A stretch of 64,000 bases of DNA from Streptomyces exfoliatus (GCF_000725545.1 NZ_JNZP01000003.1:226461-290460); one strand, 5' to 3'; positions 22,409 through 32,039 are shown, counted from the first letter of the stretch. The notes: a model not told the origin generated them from the letters alone. Numbers and translations: made by a program.

Positions 22409-24171
22409 TTGTCGGCCTCTCCAGAAGGGGCGGGGTCTTCTGCGGGAACGTCCACGGGATCTTCCGCGGGTTCCGGTACGGCTTCGCCGTCGGCGGCGGC
22501 AGTCGTGGGCGGGGCCTGCGCGGTGAGCGCGACCGCGAGGTCGCCCAGCTCCTCCGGCAGCCTGGCGGACTCGCTCCGGCCGAGGCCGGCCATCTCGACG
22601 ACGGTCACGCCGTCCTCACCCCGGACGGCACGGACCCAGACCCGGCGCCGCTGGATGAAGAGCGAACCGGTCAGACCGGCGATGGCGGCGACCGCGCCCG
22701 CGAGGGCGAGGCCGTTGCCGGGCTGCTGCGAGATCTGGAAGCTCGCCCACTCCTTGACGTCCTTCTCGAAGGTGATCGAGCCGGCGCCACCGGGCAGCGT
22801 CATGGTCTCGCCGGGCAGCATCCGCTGGGCCAGCTTGTTGCCGTGCGGGTCCGTGAACTGGGTCATCTTGGACTTGTCGAGCTGGTACACGTTCTGCGGC
22901 AGGCCGGAGTTCACGCGCAGGTCGCCGTGGAAGCCGGTGAGCGCCATGACGGGGAAGTCGAGCGCGGGGAACTGCGAGAACATCGTGCCCTTGCCGGCGC
23001 CCGCGAACGTCGGCACGAAGAAGGCCTGGAAACCCAGCTGCTCCTTCTTGCCGTTCTTGTCGCGGTAGCCGTCCATCACCTTGATGGCGCCGGTGGACGT
23101 GATGTTGTTGTCGATGGGCAGCAGCGGCACGGCGCCGTGGAAGACGACCTTGCCGCGGCCGTCCTTGACGGTGACGACCGGCGCGTAGCCGTGGGCGATC
23201 AGATAGACCTTGGAGTCGCCGACCTTCAGCGGCTCGTTGACCCGGATGACCGCCTTCTTGTCGGCGCCGCCCTGGGAGTAGCTGACGGCCGCCTCGAAGG
23301 TGCGGGGGGTGCCGCGCTGGGGGCCGCTCTTCTCGTACGTGCCGTTGAAGGAGTCCAGCGTGAAGCTGAACGGCTCCAGCTCGTCGGTGCCGAACTGCGA
23401 GCCCGACTTGAAGTCGTCGTACTGGGTGAGCGTGTTGGAGAAGCCGTCGCCCTCGACGATCAGCTTGCCGCCCTCGGACTTGAAGAGCTGGCCCCAGGCG
23501 AAGGCGACGAGCATCACGATCAGGGCGACGTGGAAGGCCAGGTTCCCGGCCTCGCGGAGGTAGCCCTTCTCGGCGGCCACGGCGTCGTCGGCCGTGTGGG
23601 CGCGGAAGCGGCGGCCCTTGAGCAGGGTGAGCGCGGCCTCGCGGACCTGCTCGGGCCCGGCCTCCGTACGCCAGGTCGTGTACGCGGGAAGGCGGTCGAG
23701 ACGCCGGGGGGCGCCCGGCGGACGGCTGCGGAGCTGGCCGACGAACTGCCAGCTGCGGGGCACGATGCAGCCGATGAGGGAGACGAACAGCAGGATGTAG
23801 ATCGCGGAGAACCACGCCGAGCTGTAGACGTCGAAGAGCTGGAGCTTCTCGTACAGCGGGGTGAGGGTCTCGTGCGCCTTCTTGAAGTCCGCGACCTTCA
23901 GCTCGTCCGCGCTGGTCTGCGGGATGAGGGAGCCGGGGACGGCGCCGAGGGAGAGCAGGAAGAGGAGGATCAGCGCGACCCGCATGGAGGTCAGCTGCCG
24001 CCAGAACCAGCGGACCCAGCCGACGATCCCGAGCCGGGGGCCGCCGATGACGGTCTCGCTCCGGTCCTCGATGGGAGCGGTCGACAGCTGGGCACCGGCG
24101 GCGCCGAGGTTCTCCTGCTGCTCCGTCGTTCCGGACGTGTCGGTCTTGCTCAAGGAATCCGCCTTGCTCAT
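22405..24171 (-). CDS. resB: Cytochrome c biogenesis protein ResB
   Basis: Partner of CcsB in system II haem delivery, 588 residues. It has a Ser/Thr-rich cytosolic N-terminus, membrane helices near residues 65-90, 125-145 and 210-230, and a large extracytoplasmic domain. A final helix around residues 505-525 (LALAGAVAAIAGLTGSLFIQRRRVWV) precedes an acidic tail rich in Pro, Ala and Glu. ATG 24171 is 5 nt after the ccdA stop. The acidic tail varies between relatives and is probably disordered. Confidence 0.94.
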   Translation of the reverse strand: MSKADSLSKTDTSGTTEQQENLGAAGAQLSTAPIEDRSETVIGGPRLGIVGWVRWFWRQLTSMRVALILLFLLSLGAVPGSLIPQTSADELKVADFKKAHETLTPLYEKLQLFDVYSSAWFSAIYILLFVSLIGCIVPRSWQFVGQLRSRPPGAPRRLDRLPAYTTWRTEAGPEQVREAALTLLKGRRFRAHTADDAVAAEKGYLREAGNLAFHVALIVMLVAFAWGQLFKSEGGKLIVEGDGFSNTLTQYDDFKSGSQFGTDELEPFSFTLDSFNGTYEKSGPQRGTPRTFEAAVSYSQGGADKKAVIRVNEPLKVGDSKVYLIAHGYAPVVTVKDGRGKVVFHGAVPLLPIDNNITSTGAIKVMDGYRDKNGKKEQLGFQAFFVPTFAGAGKGTMFSQFPALDFPVMALTGFHGDLRVNSGLPQNVYQLDKSKMTQFTDPHGNKLAQRMLPGETMTLPGGAGSITFEKDVKEWASFQISQQPGNGLALAGAVAAIAGLTGSLFIQRRRVWVRAVRGEDGVTVVEMAGLGRSESARLPEELGDLAVALTAQAPPTTAAADGEAVPEPAEDPVDVPAEDPAPSGEADK

Positions 24172-24176
24172 GGGGC

Positions 24177-24914
24177 TCAGATCCCCACCGTGAAGCCGCT
24201 GGACCAGCCCTGCATCGTGGCGACCATGCTGTCCCACGCGCCCGTGAGGAGCAGGACACCGGTGACGAGCATCATGCCGCCGCCGATCCGCATCACCCAC
24301 ACATAGTGCTTCTTGACCCATCCGAACGCGCCGAGCGCCTTGCGGAAGGCGATGGCGGCGAGCACGAACGGTACGCCCAGGCCGAGGCAGTACGCGAAGG
24401 CGAGTATCGCGCCGCGCCCCGCGCTGGCCTGCTCCAGGGCGAGGGCGTTGACCGAGGCGAGCGTCGGGCCGATGCACGGGGTCCAGCCGATGCCGAAGAG
24501 CGCGCCGAGCAGCGGGGCGCCGACCAGGCCGGCGACGGGCTTCTTGTGGAAGCGGAACTCGCGCTGGGTGAACCAGGGCATCAGGCCGAGGAAGAAGACG
24601 CCCATGAGGATCATGAGCACGCCGAGGACCGTGGTGAGCGTCTCGCGGTACTCCTGCAGGGTCGACCCGAAGTAGCCGAAGAGCGCCCCGCCGGACACGA
24701 ACACGGCGGTGAAGCCGAGGACGAAGAGGACGGCCCCCGCGGTCATCCGGCCGCGTCGGCTCTCGGCGAGGTCGGTGCCGGTGACCCCGGTGACGTACGA
24801 GAGGTAGCCGGGGACGAGCGGGAGGACGCACGGCGAGAAGAAGGAGACCAGGCCGCCGAGGACCGCGAGGGGCAGGGCGAGCAGCAGGGCTCCGCTGGTG
24901 ACCGTCTCGTTCAC
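24177..24914 (-). CDS. ccdA: Thiol-disulphide transporter CcdA
   Basis: Membrane protein of 245 residues with about six helices. It passes reducing equivalents from cytosolic thioredoxin to ResA so that apocytochrome c cysteines stay reduced. The characteristic FFSPCVLPLVPGYLSYVTG (first half) and IGWTPCIGPTLA (second half) carry the two redox cysteines. GTG 24914 follows the resA stop by 4 nt. Confidence 0.95.
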   Translation of the reverse strand: MNETVTSGALLLALPLAVLGGLVSFFSPCVLPLVPGYLSYVTGVTGTDLAESRRGRMTAGAVLFVLGFTAVFVSGGALFGYFGSTLQEYRETLTTVLGVLMILMGVFFLGLMPWFTQREFRFHKKPVAGLVGAPLLGALFGIGWTPCIGPTLASVNALALEQASAGRGAILAFAYCLGLGVPFVLAAIAFRKALGAFGWVKKHYVWVMRIGGGMMLVTGVLLLTGAWDSMVATMQGWSSGFTVGI

Positions 24915-24918
24915 CGGC

Positions 24919-25545
24919 TCACTTCTCCTTGAGGAGGGGCTCGATCATCGACCGGAGCTTCTCCTCGTTGAGTGCCATGAGCGAGCGGGCGGCGATCTTC
25001 CCCTCCTTGTCGAGGACGACGGTGGAGGGGATGCCCTGGAGGCTGAGGGTGCCCTTGGGGAAGCCGAAGAGGATCAGCTTGCCCTGCGGGTCGTAGAGGC
25101 TGGGGTAGGTCACCCCGTAGTCCTCTTCGAAGGCGATCGCGGGCTGCTTGTTGGGGTCGCGGGTGTTGATGCCGACGAACGCGACGCCTTCGTCCTTCAG
25201 GTCCTCGGCGACCTTCGCGAAGTGCGGGGCCTCGGCGCGGCAGGGGCTGCACCAGGAGCCCCAGGCGTTGAGGACGACGACCTTGCCCTTGAGGTCGGCG
25301 ACGTCGAGCTGCTTGCCGTCGAGGGTCTCGCCCGCGAGCTTGCCGGTGGCGGCGCGTTCGCCCTTGGCGGCGGTGGAGATGCCGCCGGTGTTGGTGACGA
25401 AGTTGGTGTTGCCACCGCCGCCGGACTTGCCGTTGCTGTCGCCGCCGCAGGCCGAGAGCGTGAGGGCGGCGGACAGCACTCCGACGGCGAGCAGGGTGCG
25501 TCGAGGGGCACGACCGGCGCGACTGACACGACTGCTAAGGCTCAT
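24919..25545 (-). CDS. resA: ResA/TlpA thiol-disulphide oxidoreductase, lipoprotein
   Basis: Extracytoplasmic thioredoxin-fold protein of 208 residues. The signal peptide ends in the lipobox LSAC (near residue 26), so it is membrane-anchored through lipid. A Gly/Ser/Asn linker precedes the thioredoxin domain with active site WCSPC near residue 105. It reduces apocytochrome c for haem ligation using electrons from CcdA. ATG 25545 is chosen because it opens directly on the signal peptide; the frame extends upstream without coding character. Confidence 0.94.
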   Translation of the reverse strand: MSLSSRVSRAGRAPRRTLLAVGVLSAALTLSACGGDSNGKSGGGGNTNFVTNTGGISTAAKGERAATGKLAGETLDGKQLDVADLKGKVVVLNAWGSWCSPCRAEAPHFAKVAEDLKDEGVAFVGINTRDPNKQPAIAFEEDYGVTYPSLYDPQGKLILFGFPKGTLSLQGIPSTVVLDKEGKIAARSLMALNEEKLRSMIEPLLKEK

Positions 25546-25625
25546 GTGAAAAGTTTCGCATGGGCGTTTGGGGGATCTTGGGCACCCCCCTACGTGCCCG
25601 TAAAGACCCTTGTCAAGATCGCCTA

Positions 25626-25789
25626 AGACGCGACCGGCACATGGGGGGGGTGGAAGAAGGAGCGGGGCTGGGTGCGCGCAGCTGCAAGGCGGAGGATTGA
25701 GGCGTGGCGGAGCCATGGTGATTGACGACAACGCGGCAGATGTGCGTACCCAGCCCCGCGACGCCGCCCCTCATGTGCCGGTCGCGTCT
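25626..25789. repeat. 164-bp nested inverted-repeat element, possible MITE-like sequence
   Basis: Perfect 18-bp outer arms (25626-25643 and 25772-25789) enclose perfect 12-bp inner arms (25662-25673 and 25748-25759), with further partial pairing inside. The whole element fills the gap between resA and the deacetylase gene, and its right arm runs into the deacetylase stop codon. Transcribed from either strand it would fold into a long hairpin, so it may end transcripts from the deacetylase gene. I have a memory of very similar intergenic sequence in other Streptomyces, which suggests a dispersed repeat. No ORF is inside it. Confidence 0.65.
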
Positions 25790-27065
25790 AAGCGGTCGGG
25801 GTGGACGAGACGGGCCGGAGGAAGGTGTTCCAGCCGCCGGCGGGCTTCTGTCCGACGTCGAGCGAGCGCAGCTTCTGGAGGATGGCCGGGTCCTGGACGT
25901 CGAGCCAGTCGACGAACTGCCGGAAGGAGACGAGCCGGACGTCCTTCTTGCCGGCCATTCCCTTGAGCGCGTCCTCGACGGCGTCCATGTAGATGCCGCC
26001 GTTCCACTGCTCGAAGTGGTTGCCGACGTAGAAGGGCGCGCGGTTCGACTCGTACGCGCGCGTGAAGCCGCCGAGCAGGGCCTCGGTGGCCTGCTTGCGC
26101 CAGCCCGGGTAGCGCGAGGGCATGCCCTTCGTCGTGTTCTTCGACTGGTTGGCGAGGATGTTGTAGTCCATGGACAGGACCTCGAAGGAGTGCCCGGGGA
26201 AGGGCACGGCCTGGAGCGGCAGGTCCCAGATGCCCTGGCGCTTGACGGGCCAGGTCTGCCGGCCGCCGGGCGAGCTGGCGTCGTAGCGCCAGCCCAGCCG
26301 CTTGGCGGTGGGGAGCAGGTTGTCCTGGCCGAGGAGGCAGGGGGTGCGGCCGCCGACGAGTTCCTTGGAGTAGTCGAAGGGCAGCGGTTCGAGGTCGGTC
26401 CAGCCGCTGTTCGTCTTCCACTCGGTGACGAACTTCATGGCCTGGTCGATCTCGCTCTGCCACTGGGCCGGCGTCCAGTTGCCGACGGAGCCCGAGCCGC
26501 CGCAGAAGTGGCCGTTGAAGTGGGTGCCGATCTCGTGGCCTTCGAGCCAGGCCTGCCGGACGTACTTCAGCGTGTCCTTGATGTGGTCGTCGGTGAGGTA
26601 GCCGATGTCCGAGGCGCCGACGCGGTTGTTCGGCGGGCGGTAGAGGTTCTTCTTCGACTCGGGGAGGACGTAGATCCCGGAGAGGAAGAAGGTCATCGCC
26701 GCGTCGTGGTTCTTGGCGAGTTCGAGGAAGCGCGGGAAGAGGCCGTTGCCGACCTCGCCGGCGCCGTCCCAGGAGAAGATCACGAACTGGGGCGGGGTCT
26801 GGCCGGGTTCGAGCGGGACGGGGGCGTCGGGCTGGTGCGGCTGCTTCCCGGTGTCGGCGGTGGAACCGTCGCCGATGAGCCGGACGTCGTCCTTGGTCGG
26901 GGTGCCGGTGCTCGGGTCCGCCGAGGCGTCGCCTCCCTTACCCGGTCCGGAACGTCCCGCTTTATCCTTTTCGTTGGAGCTACAGGCGGCGAGACTCATG
27001 GCCGCCGCAGCACCAACACCCGCCCCGAGCAGCCCCCTTCGACTGATTCCACTGATCCCGCGCAT
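25788..27065 (-). CDS. Polysaccharide deacetylase-like Tat lipoprotein
   Basis: Secreted protein of 425 residues. The N-terminus SRRGLLG is a twin-arginine signal and LAAC a lipobox near residue 28, so it should be exported folded and lipid-anchored. A Ser/Gly/Asp linker follows. The catalytic region resembles the NodB family but in variant form: SWDGAGE near residue 97 for the metal Asp and THFNGH near residue 182 for the two metal His. ATG 27065 opens the signal peptide. The substrate may be a cell-wall or capsule glycan; the divergence from standard NodB motifs leaves that open. Confidence 0.8.
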   Translation of the reverse strand: MRGISGISRRGLLGAGVGAAAAMSLAACSSNEKDKAGRSGPGKGGDASADPSTGTPTKDDVRLIGDGSTADTGKQPHQPDAPVPLEPGQTPPQFVIFSWDGAGEVGNGLFPRFLELAKNHDAAMTFFLSGIYVLPESKKNLYRPPNNRVGASDIGYLTDDHIKDTLKYVRQAWLEGHEIGTHFNGHFCGGSGSVGNWTPAQWQSEIDQAMKFVTEWKTNSGWTDLEPLPFDYSKELVGGRTPCLLGQDNLLPTAKRLGWRYDASSPGGRQTWPVKRQGIWDLPLQAVPFPGHSFEVLSMDYNILANQSKNTTKGMPSRYPGWRKQATEALLGGFTRAYESNRAPFYVGNHFEQWNGGIYMDAVEDALKGMAGKKDVRLVSFRQFVDWLDVQDPAILQKLRSLDVGQKPAGGWNTFLRPVSSTPTA

Positions 27066-27167
27066 GACATCCCCATTCGCGCTGACGTATGACCTGAACG
27101 TCATCCAAACCGACAATGAGTGAGATGCCGGGAGGAACACGTAGGTTCCGGGAACTAGCACAAAAAT

Positions 27168-27211
27168 TTCAGGGCGACCGGTTGGCATGAGCACCACCCG
27201 ATCGCCCTGAA
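27168..27211 (-). terminator. Terminator after hemL-phosphatase operon
   Basis: TTCAGGGCGA pairs with TCGCCCTGAA, followed on the minus strand by ATTTTTG. It lies downstream of the histidine phosphatase gene that ends at 27278. Confidence 0.7.
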
Positions 27212-27277
27212 CTGTGGACCGCCGCTCCGGCGCTGTCCAGAGGGTCCGTACCGCGTCTACCGGATCTCTACGGATCC

Positions 27278-27973
27278 CTACGCGCCGAAGGCCTTCGACT
27301 TCCCCTTGACCGGCTTCGCGCCCGCCCGCAGGTGCACGGGGACGAGGTCGATCGCCGGCTCGCTGTACCCGACCGAGACGATCCTGTCGCCCTGGTACGT
27401 GAACGAGGTCAGCGACGCCAGCGTGCACTGCCGCCGCCGCGGATCGTGCCAGAGCCGCCGCTTCTCCACGAAGCTGCGCACGATCCAGATCGGCAGCTGA
27501 TGGCTGACGCAGACCGCCTCGTGCCCCCGGGCCGCGTCCTTCGCCGCGTCGAGCGCGCCCATCATCCGGACGACCTGCTCGACGTACGGCTCGCCCCAGG
27601 ACGGCTGGAACGGGTTGGTCAGGTGCTTCCAGTTGCCCGGCTTGCGCAGGGCCCCGTCGCCGACACCGAAGGTCTTGCCCTCGAAGACGTTCTCCGCCTC
27701 GATCAGACGCGGGTCGCTCGCCACGTCCAGACCGTGCGTCTTGGCGACCGGCACCGCCGTCTCCTGCGCCCGCTCCAGCGGGGAGGCGACGACGTACGTG
27801 ATGTCCCGCTCGGCCAGGTGCTCGGCGACCCGGTCCGCCATCTGGCGGCCCAGCTCGGAGAGGTGGTAGCCCGAGCGGCGCCCGTACAGGACACCGTCGG
27901 GGTTGTGGACCTCGCCGTGCCGCACGAGGTGGACGACGGTGATGTCGCTCGCCTTGTCGTCGTTCAGGCTCAT
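27278..27973 (-). CDS. Histidine phosphatase family protein
   Basis: Phosphoglycerate-mutase-like phosphatase of 231 residues. [13 protein letters not shown] at about residue 15 supplies the phospho-acceptor His, and [11 protein letters not shown] near residue 150 the second catalytic His. ATG 27973 overlaps the hemL stop by 4 nt (ATGA), so it is co-translated with a haem-pathway enzyme. The substrate is unknown; the linkage could be incidental. Confidence 0.9.
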   Translation of the reverse strand: MSLNDDKASDITVVHLVRHGEVHNPDGVLYGRRSGYHLSELGRQMADRVAEHLAERDITYVVASPLERAQETAVPVAKTHGLDVASDPRLIEAENVFEGKTFGVGDGALRKPGNWKHLTNPFQPSWGEPYVEQVVRMMGALDAAKDAARGHEAVCVSHQLPIWIVRSFVEKRRLWHDPRRRQCTLASLTSFTYQGDRIVSVGYSEPAIDLVPVHLRAGAKPVKGKSKAFGA

Positions 27974-29277
27974 GCCGTCGCCTCCGCGGCGGCGCGGGCG
28001 GCGGCCGGCAGGGCGGCGGCGATCCGCTCGACCGCCCGCTCGTCGTGGGCGGCCGACACGAACCAGGACTCGAAGGCGGACGGCGGCAGGTACACGCCGT
28101 CGGCCAGCATCGAGTGGAAGAAGGCGTTGAAGCGGAAGGCCTCCTGCTGCTTCGCCTCGTCGTAGTTCCGCACCTCGTCGGCGGTGAAGAAGACGGAGAA
28201 CATGTTGGAGGCGGTCTGCACCCGGTGTGCGACGCCCTCCTTCGCGAGGGCGCCCGTGACGAGCCCCTGGATCTCCTTCGACACCGCGTCGACCTTCTCG
28301 TACGCCGCGTCGTCGAGCAGCCGCAGCTGCGCGAGCCCGGCGGCGGTCGCGATCGGGTTACCGGAGAGGGTGCCCGCCTGGTAGACCGGACCGGCCGGGG
28401 CCAGGTGACCCATGACGTCGGCACGGCCGCCGAACGCCGCGGCCGGGAAGCCGCCGCCCATGACCTTGCCGAAGGTCAGCAGGTCGGCCTTGACCCCGTC
28501 GACGCCGTACCAGCCGGCCTTCGAGGTACGGAAACCGGTCATCACCTCGTCGGAGATGTACAGCGCGCCGTTCTCCCGGCACAGGTCCGCGAGCCCCTGG
28601 TTGAAACCGGCCACCGGCGGCACGACGCCCATGTTGCCGGGGGAGGCCTCGGTGATGACGCAGGCGATCTCGCCCGGGTGCGCGGCGAAGGCCGCCCGCA
28701 CCGCGGCCAGGTCGTTGTAGGGCAGCACGATCGTGTCCCCCGCCTGGGCACCCGTCACGCCGGGCGTGTCCGGCAGTCCGAGGGTGGCGACACCGGAGCC
28801 GGCCGCGGCGAGCAGCGCGTCCACGTGGCCGTGGTAGCAGCCCGCGAACTTGACGACCTTGGCACGCCCGGTGAACCCGCGGGCCAGCCGGATCGCGGAC
28901 ATGGTGGCCTCGGTGCCCGAGGAGACGAGCCGTACCTGCTCGACCGGCTCGATCCGGGAGACGATCTCCTCCGCGAGCGCGACCTCCCCCTCACCGGGCG
29001 TACCGAAGGAGGTGCCACGGGCCACGGCGGCCTGCACCGCGGCGGTGACCTCGGGGTGCGCGTGGCCGAGAATCATCGGTCCCCACGAGCAGACCAGGTC
29101 GACGTACTCACGACCGTCCGCGTCGGTGAGGTACGGACCGGAACCGGACACCATGAACCGGGGCGTTCCGCCCACGGCCCGGAAGGCACGCACCGGTGAG
29201 TTCACGCCGCCGGGCGTCACGAGGGAAGCGCGGTCGAAAAGCGTCTGTGAGACTGGGGCTTCGTATGAATACGGCAC
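27970..29277 (-). CDS. hemL: Glutamate-1-semialdehyde 2,1-aminomutase HemL
   Basis: PLP enzyme of 435 residues that makes 5-aminolevulinate, the second step of C5-pathway haem synthesis after HemA. Family stretches are clear: [13 protein letters not shown] at the N-terminus, [26 protein letters not shown], and the PLP lysine in [12 protein letters not shown] (about residue 270). GTG 29277 has AGGA about 6 nt upstream; the longer frame to 29397 lacks a good start. Located away from hemA/C/D/B, which are at 46-52 kb in this window. Confidence 0.96.
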   Translation of the reverse strand: MPYSYEAPVSQTLFDRASLVTPGGVNSPVRAFRAVGGTPRFMVSGSGPYLTDADGREYVDLVCSWGPMILGHAHPEVTAAVQAAVARGTSFGTPGEGEVALAEEIVSRIEPVEQVRLVSSGTEATMSAIRLARGFTGRAKVVKFAGCYHGHVDALLAAAGSGVATLGLPDTPGVTGAQAGDTIVLPYNDLAAVRAAFAAHPGEIACVITEASPGNMGVVPPVAGFNQGLADLCRENGALYISDEVMTGFRTSKAGWYGVDGVKADLLTFGKVMGGGFPAAAFGGRADVMGHLAPAGPVYQAGTLSGNPIATAAGLAQLRLLDDAAYEKVDAVSKEIQGLVTGALAKEGVAHRVQTASNMFSVFFTADEVRNYDEAKQQEAFRFNAFFHSMLADGVYLPPSAFESWFVSAAHDERAVERIAAALPAAARAAAEATA

Positions 29278-29546
29278 TGTGATCCTGACCTGCGAGAACG
29301 ACTTCGGGCACGACATCGGGAACGGAGGGACGGCGTGGACATCCTGGGTATTACGCCGGGGCGCCCGCGGTCCGCGTCTGCGAAACTGAGACGTCATAGG
29401 GATGACTCACGGAATCCATGGTGTCAGAGGCCACGGCGTTCTTGCGGACAGGTGTTTCACCGTACGAACGCGGGGGAGGTCACTGACACGATGATCGGGT
29501 TGCGCGGCGGGGTCGTGTTGCCGAGAAAAAGCAGTCGGGTGGAGAT

Positions 29547-30149
29547 ATGCATCGCGGTGGCGGACCGGGCGAGGGGACGGACGACCTGGGTCCGGAGTCT
29601 GCCCGGCGGGGGAGGCACCGGCGCCGGCGCGCCGAGGAGCCGACCGCGTCGGAGCGCCGGGCGATCCCGGAACCGACTGCGGAACCGCCCCCCGCGACCG
29701 GAGGCCGGAGCTTGGGGGTGACGTACAAGTACTTCGGCGCGCCCAACAGCGCGACGGCGGCACAGGTCCCGATCTCGATGCGCCCGGAGGAGCTCGGCGG
29801 CGACGAGCTCGGCATGGGCGGCATGTTCACCAAGATCAAGCCGGAGACCATAGCGGCGATGGTCCTGACCGGCATCCAGGGCATGCCCCTGAACAAGGTC
29901 CCGCCGCTGGAGCTGGTGGTCCTGCACCCGGACTACGCGGTGGTGAAGCTGCCGATGACGGTGGTCGACCCGCTGCGCGGGATCGGCGAGGAGTCGGTCG
30001 GCGCCGCCGCCTTCATCTGGTCCACGGTCCCGGACCGCGGCGGGCCGCGCGACGCCTTCGACGTCTACCAGCTGCTCCACGAGTGGCAGGACTTCTCCGT
30101 ACGCCTCCACGAGGCGGGCCACCAGCCGTACTGCCTGGTGTGGCCGTGA
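29547..30149 (+). CDS. Conserved hypothetical protein with variable start
   Basis: Soluble protein of 200 residues if read from ATG 29547. The first 57 residues are Arg/Glu/Pro-rich and disordered-looking. The compact domain begins at GVTYKYFGAP, where GTG 29718 with GGAG 7 nt upstream is an alternative start (143 residues). Third-position GC is high in the extension too, so I keep the longer form. The domain (PEELGGDELGMGGMFTKIKPETIAAMVLTG, HEWQDFSVRLHEAGHQPYCLVWP) looks like a conserved Streptomyces protein; function unknown. Confidence 0.65.
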   Translation: MHRGGGPGEGTDDLGPESARRGRHRRRRAEEPTASERRAIPEPTAEPPPATGGRSLGVTYKYFGAPNSATAAQVPISMRPEELGGDELGMGGMFTKIKPETIAAMVLTGIQGMPLNKVPPLELVVLHPDYAVVKLPMTVVDPLRGIGEESVGAAAFIWSTVPDRGGPRDAFDVYQLLHEWQDFSVRLHEAGHQPYCLVWP

Positions 30150-30302
30150 GCGCCTAAAGGCCCTACAGGCAGGCGTCGCTCCGCACTTCCGGCACTCATA
30201 AGTGCTGAAGTTAGGACGAATCGGATTTCATGCGCGGAAGTCGCGCTTCTCCTGATCTCCGATACGTCCTACGGGAGCCCTGTACGAGGAAGGACCAGAC
30301 GC

Positions 30303-30740
30303 GTGAGCGGAGTACGAATGGCCGGTCGGCCCATGCAGATCGGCGAGGTCGCCGCACGGACCGAGCTGCCCCTGCGCACGATCCGGCAGTACGAGGACAG
30401 CGGCCTGGTCGTCCCGTCCGCGGCCTCGCCGGGCGGCTTCCCGCTCTACACGGACGCGGACGTGTCCCGCCTGATGGTGGTCCGCCGGATGAAGCCGCTC
30501 GGCTTCACGCTCGACGAGACCCGCGAACTCCTCACGGCCGTGGACCGGCTGGCCGCCGAGCGCGCCGGCACGGACACCGAGCTCGACCCCGACGAGCGGG
30601 CCGCGCTCGTGAGCCGCGTCCGCCGCTACGAGCAGGCCGCGGCGGAGCGGGTCGCCGAACTGCGCGCCCAGCTCTCCCGCGCGGAGGAGTTCGCCGACTC
30701 CCTCCGCCGCACCCGCCTCACGGCGGCGACACCGGCCTGA
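30303..30740 (+). CDS. MerR-family transcriptional regulator
   Basis: MerR regulator of 145 residues. The N-terminal HTH (MQIGEVAARTELPLRTIRQYEDSGLV, about residues 10-40) is followed by the wing and a long dimerisation helix. The C-terminal helix region is Arg/Glu/Ala-rich with no Cys cluster, so a metal-sensing role is unlikely. GTG 30303 and ATG 30318 are both possible starts. It stands alone facing the substrate-binding-like gene. Confidence 0.9.
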   Translation: MSGVRMAGRPMQIGEVAARTELPLRTIRQYEDSGLVVPSAASPGGFPLYTDADVSRLMVVRRMKPLGFTLDETRELLTAVDRLAAERAGTDTELDPDERAALVSRVRRYEQAAAERVAELRAQLSRAEEFADSLRRTRLTAATPA

Positions 30741-30795
30741 GGGGCGGGGCGGGCCGCTCTCACCGAGGAAGGGCGGCGGACGGTTCCGGACGTGT

Positions 30796-31761
30796 TCAGG
30801 ACCTGAGCGCCTCGGCGACGTCGCGGAAGAAGCGCGCGTAGGCCGCCGGGCTGGGCGGGGTCTCGGGGTTCCACGGCGTGAACCGGACGCCGGACAGGGC
30901 CTCGCCGGGCACCGTGGCGTGGGCCCTGCTGTCGAAGAGGACCAGGTCGGGACGGAGTTCGGCGACGCGGCCCCAGTCCGCGGTGAGCCAGTTCGCCCCC
31001 GGGCCGGGTCCCGGGTCGACGAGCCGGACGCCGAGTCCGGCGAGCCGCGCCAGCTCGGGCCAGGCCTGCGGCCGGGCGAGATGGACCTGGTCGGGACCGG
31101 CCCCGGAGAGGGCGAGCACGGCGAGCCCGCTTGCCGCGGCGGCCTCCCGCAGCGCGTCCTCGGCGGCACGGAGCCCGGCCGAAACCGCCGCGTCCGCGTC
31201 CGGGCCCCCTTGTGTCTCCGGCGCCGCTTGTGTCTCCGGGGCCGCTTGTGTCCCCGGGCCCGCTTGTGTCTCCGGGGCCGCTTGTGTCCCCGGGGCCGCT
31301 TGTGTCCCAGGGGCCGCTTGTGCGTCCGGCGCGGCCCCGAGGCTGACGGCCAGCGCGCCGAAGCGGTCGAGTATCGCCGACAGCGTGAGCTCGTTGCCGA
31401 CGGAGAGCGCGACGAGCGGCACCCCGGCCCGTTCGGCGACGGCCTCGTCGAGCGCGTACGGGCTCTTCCCGTCGTAGGTCACGTCGACGATCACATCCGG
31501 CCGCAGCTCCCGCAGCAGCCCCTCGTCCAGGGCCCGCCCCGGCCCCAGGTACGTCACCCCGGCCGACCGCAGCCCGCCCTCCTTCGCGGGGTCGAGGACC
31601 TCGCCGTCGTGCCCGGAGCCGTACACGGCGACCGGCGTCACGCCCAGGTCGCACAGGGCCGCCCCGGCCCGCACATACGCGACCACCCGCCGCGGCACCC
31701 GGGCCGCCCCCAGTTCCGTACCCCTGCCGTCCGTGAATCCCCATGCCTGCGCACCGGACAT
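30796..31761 (-). CDS. ABC substrate-binding-like protein without signal peptide, with internal repeat
   Basis: 321 residues resembling the helical-backbone (TroA/FhuD-like) substrate-binding fold used for iron-siderophore or cobalamin uptake: RRVVAYVRAGAALCDLGVTPVAVYG, RELRPDVIVDVTYDGK, RVAELRPDLVLFDSRAH. ATG 31761 has a GGGAGGGAG Shine-Dalgarno and no signal peptide or lipobox follows, so the protein appears cytosolic. A central 42-residue insertion of repeating six-residue units (APETQA/APGTQA type) is encoded by an 18-bp tandem repeat. No permease or ATPase gene is adjacent. It may be a cytosolic iron/ligand-handling protein derived from a binding protein. Confidence 0.75.
   Translation of the reverse strand: MSGAQAWGFTDGRGTELGAARVPRRVVAYVRAGAALCDLGVTPVAVYGSGHDGEVLDPAKEGGLRSAGVTYLGPGRALDEGLLRELRPDVIVDVTYDGKSPYALDEAVAERAGVPLVALSVGNELTLSAILDRFGALAVSLGAAPDAQAAPGTQAAPGTQAAPETQAGPGTQAAPETQAAPETQGGPDADAAVSAGLRAAEDALREAAAASGLAVLALSGAGPDQVHLARPQAWPELARLAGLGVRLVDPGPGPGANWLTADWGRVAELRPDLVLFDSRAHATVPGEALSGVRFTPWNPETPPSPAAYARFFRDVAEALRS
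31209..31334. repeat. In-frame 18-bp tandem repeat, seven units
   Basis: Seven consecutive 18-bp units, the last degenerate; the best copies share CTTGTGTCTCCGGGGCCG. They lie within the binding-protein-like gene and, read on the minus strand, encode six-residue repeats such as APETQA. The repeat preserves the reading frame, so copy-number change would lengthen or shorten the linker without breaking the gene. Confidence 0.9.
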
Positions 31762-32039
31762 GCGGCTGCTCCCTCCCCGGCCGGAATGTGCCTCTCCCGC
31801 CACCTTGGAGCGCTTCCCCGGCCCGCACAAGAGGGCCTCCCGCCCTCGCCCGGCAGCCGGAGCGGGCGGGGTGACCGGAACGGGACCTTGGCCCCGCACC
31901 CCCCTGCCGAAAGTCCCCCCAGGTGGTGTTAACTGAACGGATCGGGAGGAAGCAGCAGGAATCACCAGTGCCGTCGCGCACGCGCGCCACCTGCCGGGGC
32001 GCGCGGTGCCCGGGCGGCCCTCACGACATGGAGTGAGCC

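Noticed and set aside
31209..31334. Tandem repeat tract considered as a CRISPR array
   Set aside because: Units are contiguous 18-mers with no spacers, in frame within a coding region.
31762..32039. Possible cobalamin riboswitch upstream of the binding-protein-like gene
   Set aside because: The region is GC-rich with short inverted repeats but I cannot find the B12-box core or the conserved helices.
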